Shown: piece after piece, positions 18,432-26,784 of the stretch
Layout: every line of letters starts with the position of its first letter
Numbering within the stretch: the first letter of the stretch is position 1
Source: Prevotella merdae
Lineage (GTDB): Bacteria; Bacteroidota; Bacteroidia; Bacteroidales; Bacteroidaceae
Reading direction: 5' to 3'
Length of the DNA stretch: 52,737 nucleotides
Assembly: GCF_900290275.1 (NCBI RefSeq)
Contig: NZ_LT985324.1
Span: forward strand, 1-52,737
Notes under the pieces: model-generated
Told to the model about the DNA's origin: nothing
Database searches by the model: none
What the model saw: only the letters and a program-made list of their open reading frames with translations
Position numbers and translations under genes: made by a program

Positions 18432-20273
18432 TTACGAGTTAAGTTTTATTTCTACCTTGTACATACCGTTAGTCTCCGAGCGTTTAATCTCTCCATTCAT
18501 TCCGAGCACACGGTCTGTAGTAGTGTATAACCCAATACCGTTGGTCGAATCCTTTAGTTGAGGTTGGGCACCATCGTTTTCTACCTCAAGCACAATCTGT
18601 CCCCATTTCTCGTATGTCATATACACATTAATAATATGTGCATTGGCGTGCTTGGCAATGTTGCCCATAAGTTCTTGCACTATGCGGTAGATTTCGAAAG
18701 CTTTAGCCTGGTCGATATGTTGCCAGCGGTCTGTATCGGTTGCTTGGAAGTTGATTTTGCAATTGGCAAGAGGATAATGTGTCACATAGTCGGCTGCCAC
18801 CTTGGCAATGTCGGCATGAGCAAAGCGTGGAGGCATAAGGTCGTGAGATATTTGTCTAACTCCAATCATAATATCCTTCAATATAGGTATTGTTTGTTCC
18901 TTGTCACTTGTAGTCATAAGTATCTGTAATCCCAGCAAGTCGTTGCATACACCATCGTGCAGTTCACGTGCCAGTCGTGCTCTCTCGCTCTCTAATCCCT
19001 CTATGTATTTGCGTCGCAGATTAAGTTCGTAGCGTTGGTTTGCTATGCGTCGCTTGTACAATATCAGTACAATGCCGAAGGCAAGAAGCATAGATGTTAC
19101 AGCAAGAACAAGCACAACGGTCATAAGTCTTGCACGCTCGGTGGCTTTCTCTTGGTTCAGTTTCACAATCTGCAGTTCCTTTTGCTGGGTGTTGTAGCGC
19201 ACGCTAAACTCAGACAATTGTCTGTTCACGTCGCTATTCTTGGTTGAGTCGGCAATGTTGTAAGCCTCTCTCATGTATCTCAGAGCTTCGTTGGTGTTGC
19301 CAGTTAGTCGCATACACTCAGCCTTCGACCACATTATGCGCTGTTGCGGAACTCCCTGATTAGTTTTGCACAGCGTCTCAATGCGATTCCATAAAGCCAG
19401 TTCGCCATTGTAATTATGTTGTGCGTGCATAAGGGCAGCCTCAATCTCGAGTATACCCAAAGACCCGTTGCTTGCAGGTTCAACCTTTTGCATAACAGGT
19501 TGCAGCTTACGTAGATAACTATCAGCCTCGTCTATCAGTCCCAACTTTACACACGATTGCAACATAGGCGATGCTGTCTTCAATGCCAGTGGGGTAGAGC
19601 CTGTGCCCAATATCTCATCAAAGTGGGGCGCAATAGTCTGTCGAGCTCCCTTATAATCGTTTTGCTTAAGAAGAGCCGAGGCTTTTGTTGCCAATGCAGA
19701 GAACAGCTCTACCGTATCCTTTGCCTCTGTAGCCCATCGTGTAGCCTCTTCGGCATAGCTGATACCTTCTTTTAGGCGGTCGGTCTCTACGAACATCACA
19801 GCAATATTATTATATAGGTTTGCCACATAATCTTTCAGTCCCACGCGTTTCGACACCTCAATGCCGTGTTGGTAAGCCCACATAGCCGAATCGGCAAGTC
19901 CCAATCGTCGGTATACTATGCCACATGTAGAGTATTGGTTAATCAGTACCTCGTCGTTTCCAATACGTTCTCCCTCGCTAATAGCCTGTCTGCAAAGAGG
20001 CAAGGCATCTGCCATACGTCCAAGAATAAGCATGTTGTTAGCCTTCTCGCCTACAGCCATTGCGTGCACAGTATCGTCAATGCCGTTGAGGTTAAGCACA
20101 GAGTCGAGCAAGGTCAAGGCAGAGTCGGGTCGTGACATAGCTGTAAGTTCACTTGCCGCATTCAGCAAACTTTCTGCTTTGGATTGTTCCTGTGTAACCG
20201 TAGGCTTGCTGTTGCATGCTGCCAGCGATACTATAAGAGTTGCAAATATAATAAGGTTTAGATGTCTGCGCAT
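18432..20273 (-). CDS. TPR-containing sensor histidine kinase (NarX/HisKA_3 type)
   Basis: A 613-residue kinase. A lipoprotein-like signal (LAAC, Cys20) is followed by a long helical region with tetratricopeptide-like repeats (about 30-370) that should lie in the periplasm. A membrane helix at about 383-406 leads to the dimerisation helix with phospho-acceptor H439 in RELHDGVCNDLLG. The ATPase domain shows the N box (ELMGNIAKHANA) and a G box (NGIGLYTTTDRV). This TPR-HisKA_3 layout is common in Bacteroidetes; the signal sensed is unknown. It is the first gene of the kinase-regulator operon. Confidence 0.93.
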   Translation of the reverse strand: MRRHLNLIIFATLIVSLAACNSKPTVTQEQSKAESLLNAASELTAMSRPDSALTLLDSVLNLNGIDDTVHAMAVGEKANNMLILGRMADALPLCRQAISEGERIGNDEVLINQYSTCGIVYRRLGLADSAMWAYQHGIEVSKRVGLKDYVANLYNNIAVMFVETDRLKEGISYAEEATRWATEAKDTVELFSALATKASALLKQNDYKGARQTIAPHFDEILGTGSTPLALKTASPMLQSCVKLGLIDEADSYLRKLQPVMQKVEPASNGSLGILEIEAALMHAQHNYNGELALWNRIETLCKTNQGVPQQRIMWSKAECMRLTGNTNEALRYMREAYNIADSTKNSDVNRQLSEFSVRYNTQQKELQIVKLNQEKATERARLMTVVLVLAVTSMLLAFGIVLILYKRRIANQRYELNLRRKYIEGLESERARLARELHDGVCNDLLGLQILMTTSDKEQTIPILKDIMIGVRQISHDLMPPRFAHADIAKVAADYVTHYPLANCKINFQATDTDRWQHIDQAKAFEIYRIVQELMGNIAKHANAHIINVYMTYEKWGQIVLEVENDGAQPQLKDSTNGIGLYTTTDRVLGMNGEIKRSETNGMYKVEIKLNS

Positions 20274-20570
20274 ATTGTATTTGTTTGATGAGGTTGTTAA
20301 ATTGATGTCTGTGCAAATTTATTTAATTAAATTGGGATATACAAGAAATAGGTGGCGATAAATACTATTGACCATATTTTTTGAGTGATGCACCTGTAAA
20401 CTGCATTTTCATGCATCTTCTTCATGTAATCTTTGTTACATAATACAATAGTGTGCAACGCCTTAGTGTTAAACGATTGTGACTATCTGTTAATATCTGT
20501 TGTGTACGCACACATAACCTTGCTTTATATCAATAAAACCGCTAAAAGAAGCTAAATAAATGCCGAAATG
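20274..20570. other. Gene-free stretch upstream of the histidine kinase
   Basis: No credible reading frame. The segment probably carries the minus-strand promoter of the kinase gene and the upstream sequence of the small-RNA promoter. No convincing motif beyond short palindromic words (for example around tgcatttt/catgca near 20400) was found. Confidence 0.4.
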
Positions 20571-20601
20571 TTTGCGCACACAGAAATTCTTTGTACCTTT
20601 G
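20571..20601 (+). promoter_or_regulatory. Strong Bacteroidetes promoter of the candidate small RNA
   Basis: TTTG at 20571-20574 and TACCTTTG at 20594-20601 are separated by 19 bp, essentially the consensus -33/-7 arrangement. Transcription should start near 20607. Confidence 0.75.
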
Positions 20602-20606
20602 CATCG

Positions 20607-20801
20607 TCAAAAGGTTAATAGATTGTTTAGGTTAGTAGTAATAGATTTAGGTTTTTAGTTATTAGGTTTAAGGTAAATTGAACGATTGTTTAACAGGTAC
20701 TAATGAGAGTCCGTGAGGATTTTCATTTAATACAGAAAGTTTTTTAAGTTAAACATAGCAATACGGCGCAGCTTGTTGAGAGTTGCGCCGTTGTTGTTTT
20801 T
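20607..20801 (+). ncRNA. Candidate small RNA, about 195 nt
   Basis: A near-consensus promoter is followed by about 195 nt without a reading frame, ending in a strong terminator. The 5' third has repeated ttaggtt words. The middle folds into an 11-bp hairpin (20702-20712 with 20717-20727, two G-U pairs) capped by a GTGA loop of the GNRA class; GTA/TAC (20697-20699, 20731-20733) can extend it across an internal loop. No downstream gene on the plus strand follows until 22771, so it is not a leader. The size would suit 6S RNA or another housekeeping or regulatory RNA, but I could not assign a family. Confidence 0.65.
20763..20801 (+). terminator. Terminator of the candidate small RNA
   Basis: acggcgca (20763-20770) pairs with tgcgccgt (20784-20791), and four more pairs, two of them wobbles, extend the stem inward. 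A T-rich tract (tgttgttttt) follows at once. Confidence 0.85.
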
Positions 20802-21069
20802 AGGCGTGACATCATGTTGTTTTGTTGATAAGAGAGTCTTGTCGTTGTACATAGTTACGTGTTACACGCCGCCTTCGGCGACGCTACACAAGCTGTCAAT
20901 TCTGTGGATTCTGTCGTATGACGCGCAGCGTCTATACGCTCTGTGAATTCCAAAAGCTTAAGCCCGTAGGCTTCTGTGTTTTCGGTGAGTTCTGTGGGAG
21001 CTTAAACTCCAGATTGTGCCACTCCAAATATCGGATGAACCTAAAAGATTAGGCTGTTTCACTTTATTC
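20802..21069. other. Gene-free stretch between small RNA and peptidase gene
   Basis: No reading frame is recognised. It contains short hairpins (for example gccgccttcggcg near 20870 and aagcccgtaggctt near 20960) and repeated ttctgtg words. It includes the 3' side of the minus-strand peptidase gene, whose terminator was not identified with confidence. Confidence 0.35.
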
Positions 21070-22620
21070 CTACGATTTAATCCTATCCTCAATCCATTCC
21101 CTAATCTCTTTCCCAAACTTCTCTTCTGCATAATCTAAAAGTAGTGCGGTAGAGTTTATTTCACGTTCGGCAACTCCCTGCATAAATTCGAAGAAATGCT
21201 GTTCGCCTACTTTTTGTTCCAAGTCATACAGAAGCAAGGCACCTTTGTTGTACAGGGCATCGTAAGCTTCGGGTGCGTCGCGGTCGACCTCGTAGATGGG
21301 ACAGGCATGGCGTGAATCCTCGCGACAGGCTTCCAGATAACAGTTGAAGACGTGCTTGTCGAAATGGCACTTGATATACCACAGCATGCTAAACTCGGCA
21401 AAGCCTTCGTTAAGCCAGTCTTCCCAACTAAATGTCGGTGCCTTGTTCCACCAGAAATGACCCATTTCGTGACCAATGGCGGTCTTGAAGTGCTCGTTAA
21501 AGCGTCTCGTTGCATAGGCTATGAAGTTCTTTCGGCTGATGCCGCCACCACGACGTGGCACAACAAGAAACTTCATATAGTCGTTGTTAGGATTTGTTTT
21601 GAACAGACGAGTATAGAATTGCAGTGCCTTACTGCATGCCACTAACGCCGAGTCGGCATCTGCATCGGCGAAGTCGGTATATACTACTTCGAATGTGCGC
21701 CCATTATTAGTCATCTTCTTCGATTTTAGTGATGGCGAAGCTACAATCTGGAGGTCGAAACTTCCCCACGTCTGCGACATTTTCCACTTGTCGCCCTTGC
21801 GCTCTACAATGCCCGATCCGCTGACCGTATAGTCTTTGTTGATTGATATAGAAACGTTTGCCGTGAAGTCGCGGCTGTCGTTGTTGACGGGAAACCATGC
21901 TATGTAATAACCCAGTTGCACCCAGTCCTTTTCCATCGAACTCATCCAAGTGTCGATGCTATCGAGGTTGCAGGTATAGTCGAAGGCAATGCTGCAAATG
22001 CCCTTGTTCTTTGGAGCGGTAAGATGGAGTGGTGCTCCCTGACGGATGTATGTGTTAGTTGATTCGTCTTTAGTGTCGAATGAGTATGCCAGTTCCTTTT
22101 TCTTGCAGCGGATGTGATTGATGGTCGAGTTTTTCCAGAGCGTGAAATCAATGCTCTCTCTGCCTTTGAAGTCAATTAGTGCCGTCGTAGTTACGGCGAG
22201 CTTCTTTTTCTCCACGTCAATGTAAAGCATAATGTCGTATCGCTTTACGGTTGGGGCGTTGGTGTCCTTCACAACCGCTTTCTTAGGATAAGCGATTTCT
22301 CTCTTATCCTCATCTTCATGCTTATAGATACGCATAGAATCCATAAATGCCGTCCATCGTGCATCGTTGTGAAGTGGTCTGTAGTCTTCTTCTGTTAAGA
22401 AAGTTGTGTAAGCGTATGCATATTGTCTGCCGAACCTCTTTCTGAACATATCGAGATAATAGAAGGTACTGTCAGTATCACCAGCCGCCAGTGCCTTGTC
22501 TGCAGCCAACCAATAATCATTTGCAGTTTGTGCCGATACCGATTCGCTGCTGCAAAAGATGAGGGAGAGTATGGTAGTGGTCGTCAAGAGGATGTGTCTC
22601 CAGAGTTTCATTGCTTTCAT
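21070..22620 (-). CDS. Secreted M1-like zinc metallopeptidase
   Basis: A 516-residue exported protein with a signal peptide (about 1-30, ending SVSAQ). The C-terminal half carries HEMGH (H384, E385, H388) and WLNEGFAE, the zinc and catalytic motif of gluzincins like M1 aminopeptidases. The gap between HExxH and the glutamate is 16 residues, two fewer than the classical M1 value of 18. The N-terminal part resembles the beta-sandwich domain of that family, and no GAMEN-type exopeptidase motif was noticed, so substrate preference is open. It is divergent from the EamA gene. Confidence 0.85.
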   Translation of the reverse strand: MKAMKLWRHILLTTTTILSLIFCSSESVSAQTANDYWLAADKALAAGDTDSTFYYLDMFRKRFGRQYAYAYTTFLTEEDYRPLHNDARWTAFMDSMRIYKHEDEDKREIAYPKKAVVKDTNAPTVKRYDIMLYIDVEKKKLAVTTTALIDFKGRESIDFTLWKNSTINHIRCKKKELAYSFDTKDESTNTYIRQGAPLHLTAPKNKGICSIAFDYTCNLDSIDTWMSSMEKDWVQLGYYIAWFPVNNDSRDFTANVSISINKDYTVSGSGIVERKGDKWKMSQTWGSFDLQIVASPSLKSKKMTNNGRTFEVVYTDFADADADSALVACSKALQFYTRLFKTNPNNDYMKFLVVPRRGGGISRKNFIAYATRRFNEHFKTAIGHEMGHFWWNKAPTFSWEDWLNEGFAEFSMLWYIKCHFDKHVFNCYLEACREDSRHACPIYEVDRDAPEAYDALYNKGALLLYDLEQKVGEQHFFEFMQGVAEREINSTALLLDYAEEKFGKEIREWIEDRIKS

Positions 22621-22715
22621 TTTTTTATGTTTTCTTTACCTTGCTTGTTCTATAACGCTGTAATCGCTGAAATATTACGTTGTGTGTCGTTAATTCTGAA
22701 TAATAAATCTATGGC

Positions 22716-22747
22716 TTGCTTAGTTTCAGAAAAAAGCGTTAATTTTG
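22716..22747 (+). promoter_or_regulatory. Promoter of the EamA transporter gene
   Basis: TTG at 22716-22718 and TAATTTTG at 22740-22747 with a 21-bp gap fit the Bacteroidetes pattern; the ATG follows 23 bp later. Confidence 0.5.
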
Positions 22748-22770
22748 CAATCTAAACATATATAAGAAGC

Positions 22771-23661
22771 ATGTCAAAAGAAAGCAACTATCTATATCAT
22801 CTTGTGGCTTTTGTCACCGTTGCGATATGGGGCACCACCTTTGTCTCTACAAAGGTATTGATGCTCAACGGGATATCTCCCGCTCAGATATTTACGCTTC
22901 GTTTCTCCATAGCCTATGTATTGATGCTTTGTTTCAATCACAAGCGGCTGTTTTCCGATTCGTGGAAGGACGAGGCCAAGATGATGCTGCTTGGCATAAC
23001 GGGAGGTTCGTTGTATTTCTTGAGTGAGAACGAGGCTATGAATTTCACCACTGCTACCAATACCTCGCTCATAGTGTGCTCATGTCCATTGTTTGCCACT
23101 CTGCTTGTGCGCCTTGTCTATAAAGACACGGCACGCATCAACACGATACAGATGCTTGGTTCGCTTCTTGCCTTTGTAGGTATGGCTATAGTTGTGCTCA
23201 ACGGACGCTTTGTGCTTCATCTGGCACCTGCGGGCGATGCACTTGCTTTTACGGCATGTATATGCTGGGCATTTTATTCGTTGCTTATGAAGTCGGCATC
23301 CAGCCATTACGGCGCAGCTTTCATCACACGCAAAGTGTTTTTCTATGGAGTGCTTACCATACTTCCTTATTATTTCATCAAGCCAGGTTTTCCGTCGTTG
23401 ACAACGCTTACCCAGCCAGTGGTACTTGGCAATCTTTTGTTCTTGGGATGTCTTGCATCGATGGTTTGTTTCCTGACATGGAACTGGTGCATATCCAAAC
23501 TTGGAGCCGTAAAAGCAACAACCTGGGTATACTTCAATCCGATTACGACAATGATTTTTGCCTCTTGGGTGCTTGGCGAGAAGATTACTCCATATTTTCT
23601 AATGGGTGCGGCATGCATTCTTACGGGTATGTATGTGGCCGACAAGAAGACCAAAGAATAA
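22771..23661 (+). CDS. EamA/DMT-family membrane transporter
   Basis: A 296-residue inner-membrane protein with about ten hydrophobic segments arranged as two tandem EamA halves. The first half begins AIWGTTFVSTKVLMLNGISP, and the second half carries the usual ending around PITTMIFASWVLGEKITPY. Members of this drug/metabolite transporter superfamily export amino acids, metabolites or toxic compounds; the substrate cannot be told here. It has its own promoter and is followed after 62 bp by a nitroreductase gene, with which it may be co-transcribed. Confidence 0.92.
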   Translation: MSKESNYLYHLVAFVTVAIWGTTFVSTKVLMLNGISPAQIFTLRFSIAYVLMLCFNHKRLFSDSWKDEAKMMLLGITGGSLYFLSENEAMNFTTATNTSLIVCSCPLFATLLVRLVYKDTARINTIQMLGSLLAFVGMAIVVLNGRFVLHLAPAGDALAFTACICWAFYSLLMKSASSHYGAAFITRKVFFYGVLTILPYYFIKPGFPSLTTLTQPVVLGNLLFLGCLASMVCFLTWNWCISKLGAVKATTWVYFNPITTMIFASWVLGEKITPYFLMGAACILTGMYVADKKTKE

Positions 23662-23723
23662 TTGAACAAGTATATAATAGAATATAATAATGTATATAAT
23701 ATAATAATGTAAAGCAAATCAAT

Positions 23724-24467
23724 ATGAAGACAATAAATACACGCCGCTCTATACGCCGCTACGCTCAGCGCGAGGTTAGCGAGGAGTTGCTTAACCGTCT
23801 ACTTTCCGAAGCCATGCGTACCCAGACCATGGGCAATCTACAATTATATAGTGTTGTGGTTACCCGCTCTGACGAGATGAAACAACGTTTGGCTCCAGCT
23901 CATTTCAATCAGCCTATGGTTACACAGGCTCCCGTGGTTCTTACCTTTTGTGCCGATACTCGCCGCATGACAGCTTGGGCAGACAACCGTCAGGCAAATG
24001 CCGGTTACGATAACTTATTGTCGTATCAGAACGCTGCCACAGATGCCTTGCTCTACTGTCAGACCTTCTGCAATCTTGCCGAAGAAGAGGGATTGGGCTG
24101 TTGCTTCCTTGGAACAACAGTTTATATGCCACAGATGATAATAGATACATTGCAATTGCCTCGTCTTGTTGTGCCTGTAGCAACCATAACACTTGGTTGG
24201 CCAGACGAGCAACCACCTCTTACCGATCGTCTGCCGCTTGCCGCAATAATGCACAACGAAACTTATAAGGATTACACACCCGAAAGCATTGACCGCTTCT
24301 ATGCAGAGAAAGAGTCGTTGCCCGAGAATAAGGAGTTTGTGCGTATAAACAACAAGCAGACATTGGCGCAAGTGTTTACCGACTGCCGATACACCAAGAA
24401 GGACAATGAGGCTATGTCGGAAGGACTGATGGAGGTGCTTAAGCGTCAGGGGTTCATTAATGATTAG
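23724..24467 (+). CDS. FMN-dependent nitroreductase family protein
   Basis: A 247-residue flavoprotein. The N-terminal TINTRRSIRRYAQREVSEE is the FMN phosphate-binding start of the family, followed by an RTQTMGNLQLYSVVV segment. GLGCCFLGTTVY and an ITLGWPDEQP stretch complete the fold, which is closest to the NfsA/Frp group by length and C-terminal extension. It should reduce nitroaromatics, quinones or flavins using NAD(P)H. No operon partner other than the upstream EamA gene is evident. Confidence 0.9.
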   Translation: MKTINTRRSIRRYAQREVSEELLNRLLSEAMRTQTMGNLQLYSVVVTRSDEMKQRLAPAHFNQPMVTQAPVVLTFCADTRRMTAWADNRQANAGYDNLLSYQNAATDALLYCQTFCNLAEEEGLGCCFLGTTVYMPQMIIDTLQLPRLVVPVATITLGWPDEQPPLTDRLPLAAIMHNETYKDYTPESIDRFYAEKESLPENKEFVRINNKQTLAQVFTDCRYTKKDNEAMSEGLMEVLKRQGFIND

Positions 24468-24553
24468 CTGTGCGTTGTTCGACACAACATATTAATAGTA
24501 ATGTAGAACTCGAGTCACTCCATGTTTCTGATACACCTTATTATATATAGGCT

Positions 24554-25909
24554 ATGAGTAGTTTCAGACAATCATTACATATTGCTCATCATCCTGATGG
24601 TGGAGTAGCCGATGCTATTCCAGCCCTCTCCCTTTATGAGCTCAACAACCTTGTAGCGTCAGTCCTGTCTATAGACTTGCCTGATGAGTATTGGGTTGAG
24701 GCTGAGCTAAGCGAGGCACGCGAGGTGCGTGGCCATTGCTATATGGAGCTTGTGCAGAAAGACGAAGCTTCGAATACGCCCATAGCCAAGGCCTCTGCCA
24801 AGTGCTGGGCGTCTCGATGGGCAATGCTGCGGCCTATGTTTGAACGCATAACTGGGCAACGTCTGCATGCAGGCATGAAGGTAATGCTGCGTGTAAAGGC
24901 ACAGTTTCATGCGGCATATGGATTCTCGTGGATAGTGTCCGACATTAATCCGGAATATACCATGGGCGACCTTATGCGACGCCGCCAAGAGATAATCAAG
25001 CAACTTAAGGCAGAGGGCGTGTTCGACTTGCAACGCGAGCTCCTTATACCTGCATTTGCCCAACACATAGCCGTAGTGTCGAGCGATGGGGCAGCTGGCT
25101 ATGGCGACTTCTGTCGTCAGCTTGCCGACAATGCTCAAGGCTATAAGTTTGCTGTCCAACTCTTTAGTGCCACTATGCAAGGCGAGGCTGTGGAGCATAG
25201 TGTAATAGCAGCACTCAACCGCATATACGAACAGCAAGACCATTTTGACGTGGTGGTGATAATACGTGGTGGAGGTGCAACGAGCGACCTTTCGGGGTTT
25301 GACACATTGGCATTGGCAGAGAATGTAGCCAACTTCCCTTTACCGATAATCACCGGTATTGGTCACGACCGCGACGAGAGTATACTCGATATGGTTGCCC
25401 ATACACGTGTAAAGACACCTACGGCGGCAGCACAGTTGCTTATAGACAATCTGTCGCGTACCGACCAGCTGATAGAGTCGTTGCGCCAACGCATTGTTCA
25501 TTACACCCAGCAGCGTATGCACACCGAGCAAGTGCGCCTTAAGGCCGTGTCCGAGCGTATCCCGGTCCTATTCTCGCTTGTAAGCGTCAGGGAGCAAGCC
25601 CGTATAGATAGGTTGTCGCGCCAGATGCTCAACGCTGTTGCACGCCGCATCGATACGGCACGCCAGCGGGTGGAGCGTATAGAGACCCGCCTTGCCGATA
25701 ATGTGCGACATAGGCTTGTAGACGAACACTATCGTCTGAAAATGCTTGAGCAACGTATAGAGGCCGAAAATCCAGAGCGCCTATTGCGACGTGGATACAG
25801 TATAACCACTTATGATGGACGCGCTGTGCACGATGCCTCGCAGCTGCCTAAAGGCGCTGTTGTGGAAACAAGAGTGGAGAAGGGTAGATTTAAGGCTAAG
25901 GTAGAGTAG
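24554..25909 (+). CDS. xseA: Exodeoxyribonuclease VII large subunit
   Basis: A 451-residue large subunit of ExoVII, which degrades single-stranded DNA to oligonucleotides. An N-terminal OB-fold (about 25-130) is followed by the catalytic domain with VVSSDGAAGYGDF, RGGG (238-241) and GHDRDES (270-276). A long coiled coil (about 300-400) comes next, to which small subunits bind, then the C-terminal segment RLLRRGYSITTYDGR. The small subunit gene follows 62 bp downstream. Confidence 0.97.
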   Translation: MSSFRQSLHIAHHPDGGVADAIPALSLYELNNLVASVLSIDLPDEYWVEAELSEAREVRGHCYMELVQKDEASNTPIAKASAKCWASRWAMLRPMFERITGQRLHAGMKVMLRVKAQFHAAYGFSWIVSDINPEYTMGDLMRRRQEIIKQLKAEGVFDLQRELLIPAFAQHIAVVSSDGAAGYGDFCRQLADNAQGYKFAVQLFSATMQGEAVEHSVIAALNRIYEQQDHFDVVVIIRGGGATSDLSGFDTLALAENVANFPLPIITGIGHDRDESILDMVAHTRVKTPTAAAQLLIDNLSRTDQLIESLRQRIVHYTQQRMHTEQVRLKAVSERIPVLFSLVSVREQARIDRLSRQMLNAVARRIDTARQRVERIETRLADNVRHRLVDEHYRLKMLEQRIEAENPERLLRRGYSITTYDGRAVHDASQLPKGAVVETRVEKGRFKAKVE

Positions 25910-25971
25910 TTACAAAACTTTTAAAAAACAGCATACCGCGTCACTTCTTTCCCCTTATTAGGGTATAGGAG

Positions 25972-26190
25972 ATGGGCGGAACTTATAATAATATGGCACG
26001 CGAAATGAAATACGAGACAGCAATGCGTCAACTTGAGGACATTGCTGCAAAAATGGAAAACGGTGAGCTTGACATCGACTCGCTATGTGAACAACTAAAA
26101 ACTGCGCAGAAGCTGATAGGGCAGTGCAGGGACAAACTGACAAAGACCGACGAGGAAATAAACAAGATTCTGAAGTCGGAGACCAAGTAA
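25972..26190 (+). CDS. xseB: Exodeoxyribonuclease VII small subunit
   Basis: A 72-residue helical protein with the family core MKYETAMRQLEDIAAKMENG, then LDIDSLCEQLKTAQKLIGQC. It binds the coiled coil of XseA and is required for activity. An ATG at 25993, seven codons in, gives a start closer to the family norm and may be the true one. It is probably in an operon with xseA. Confidence 0.93.
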   Translation: MGGTYNNMAREMKYETAMRQLEDIAAKMENGELDIDSLCEQLKTAQKLIGQCRDKLTKTDEEINKILKSETK

Positions 26191-26353
26191 TTCTTCCACA
26201 CTTGTGGAAGTTAAGGTGTTTAGAGGTGTTAAGCCAAATGTCTTAAGGCTCATTAATGGCAGAAAAGGGCAGTAGTTTATAAATCAAAAAAGTGTCCGGT
26301 AAAACCAGTAAAGGGCATATGGCTTAACTCCTCAAACAATGATATTATATTAC
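26191..26353. other. Non-coding spacer before the 22-bp array
   Basis: A small hairpin (cttccaca at 26193-26200, tgtggaag at 26203-26210) directly follows xseB but lacks a T run. No gene is seen in the rest. Confidence 0.4.
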
Positions 26354-26515
26354 TTGCCAATTTAATATAATATACTTTGCCATTTAATATAATATACTTT
26401 GCCATTTAATATAATATACTTTGCCATTTAATATAATATACTTTGCCATTTAATATAATATACTTTGCCATTTAATATAATATACTTTGCCATTTAATAT
26501 AATATACTTTGCCGT
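26354..26515. repeat. 22-bp tandem repeat, seven copies plus a partial one
   Basis: ttgccatttaatataa and its continuation recur with starts at 26354, 26377, 26399, 26421, 26443, 26465, 26487 and 26509. The first interval is 23 and all others are exactly 22. Copies are essentially identical, so the array is young or actively homogenised. There are no spacers. It lies between xseB and the amylase promoter. Confidence 0.95.
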
Positions 26516-26703
26516 TTTATCCATAATCGCTAGTCATAATATATTTATTTTAAATATCCAATTATTTTTCTATCTTTTTTATGTAAAAACACTGAAATCG
26601 ATTACATCTTAATTCTCAGTACTTTACACATGTTTTGTCTTCTTTGTTTTTAAGTTGCTGCAAACGATTGTATATATTTTGTGGTTGTTATTCACGAATT
26701 TTG

Positions 26704-26734
26704 TTGTTGTATATTTCTTTTATGTCTAATTTTG
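26704..26734 (+). promoter_or_regulatory. Promoter of the amylase gene
   Basis: TTG (26704-26706) and TAATTTTG (26727-26734) are 20 bp apart. The start codon at 26785 follows after a ~45-nt leader. Confidence 0.5.
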
Positions 26735-26784
26735 CGACATCAATTAAAAACTTAGTAACTTCTTCAATAAACCTAATTAAATTT

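Noticed and set aside
26635..26784. Longer amylase start giving 50 extra residues
   Set aside because: It needs a TTG start, lies upstream of the TAATTTTG promoter box, and would bury the signal peptide.
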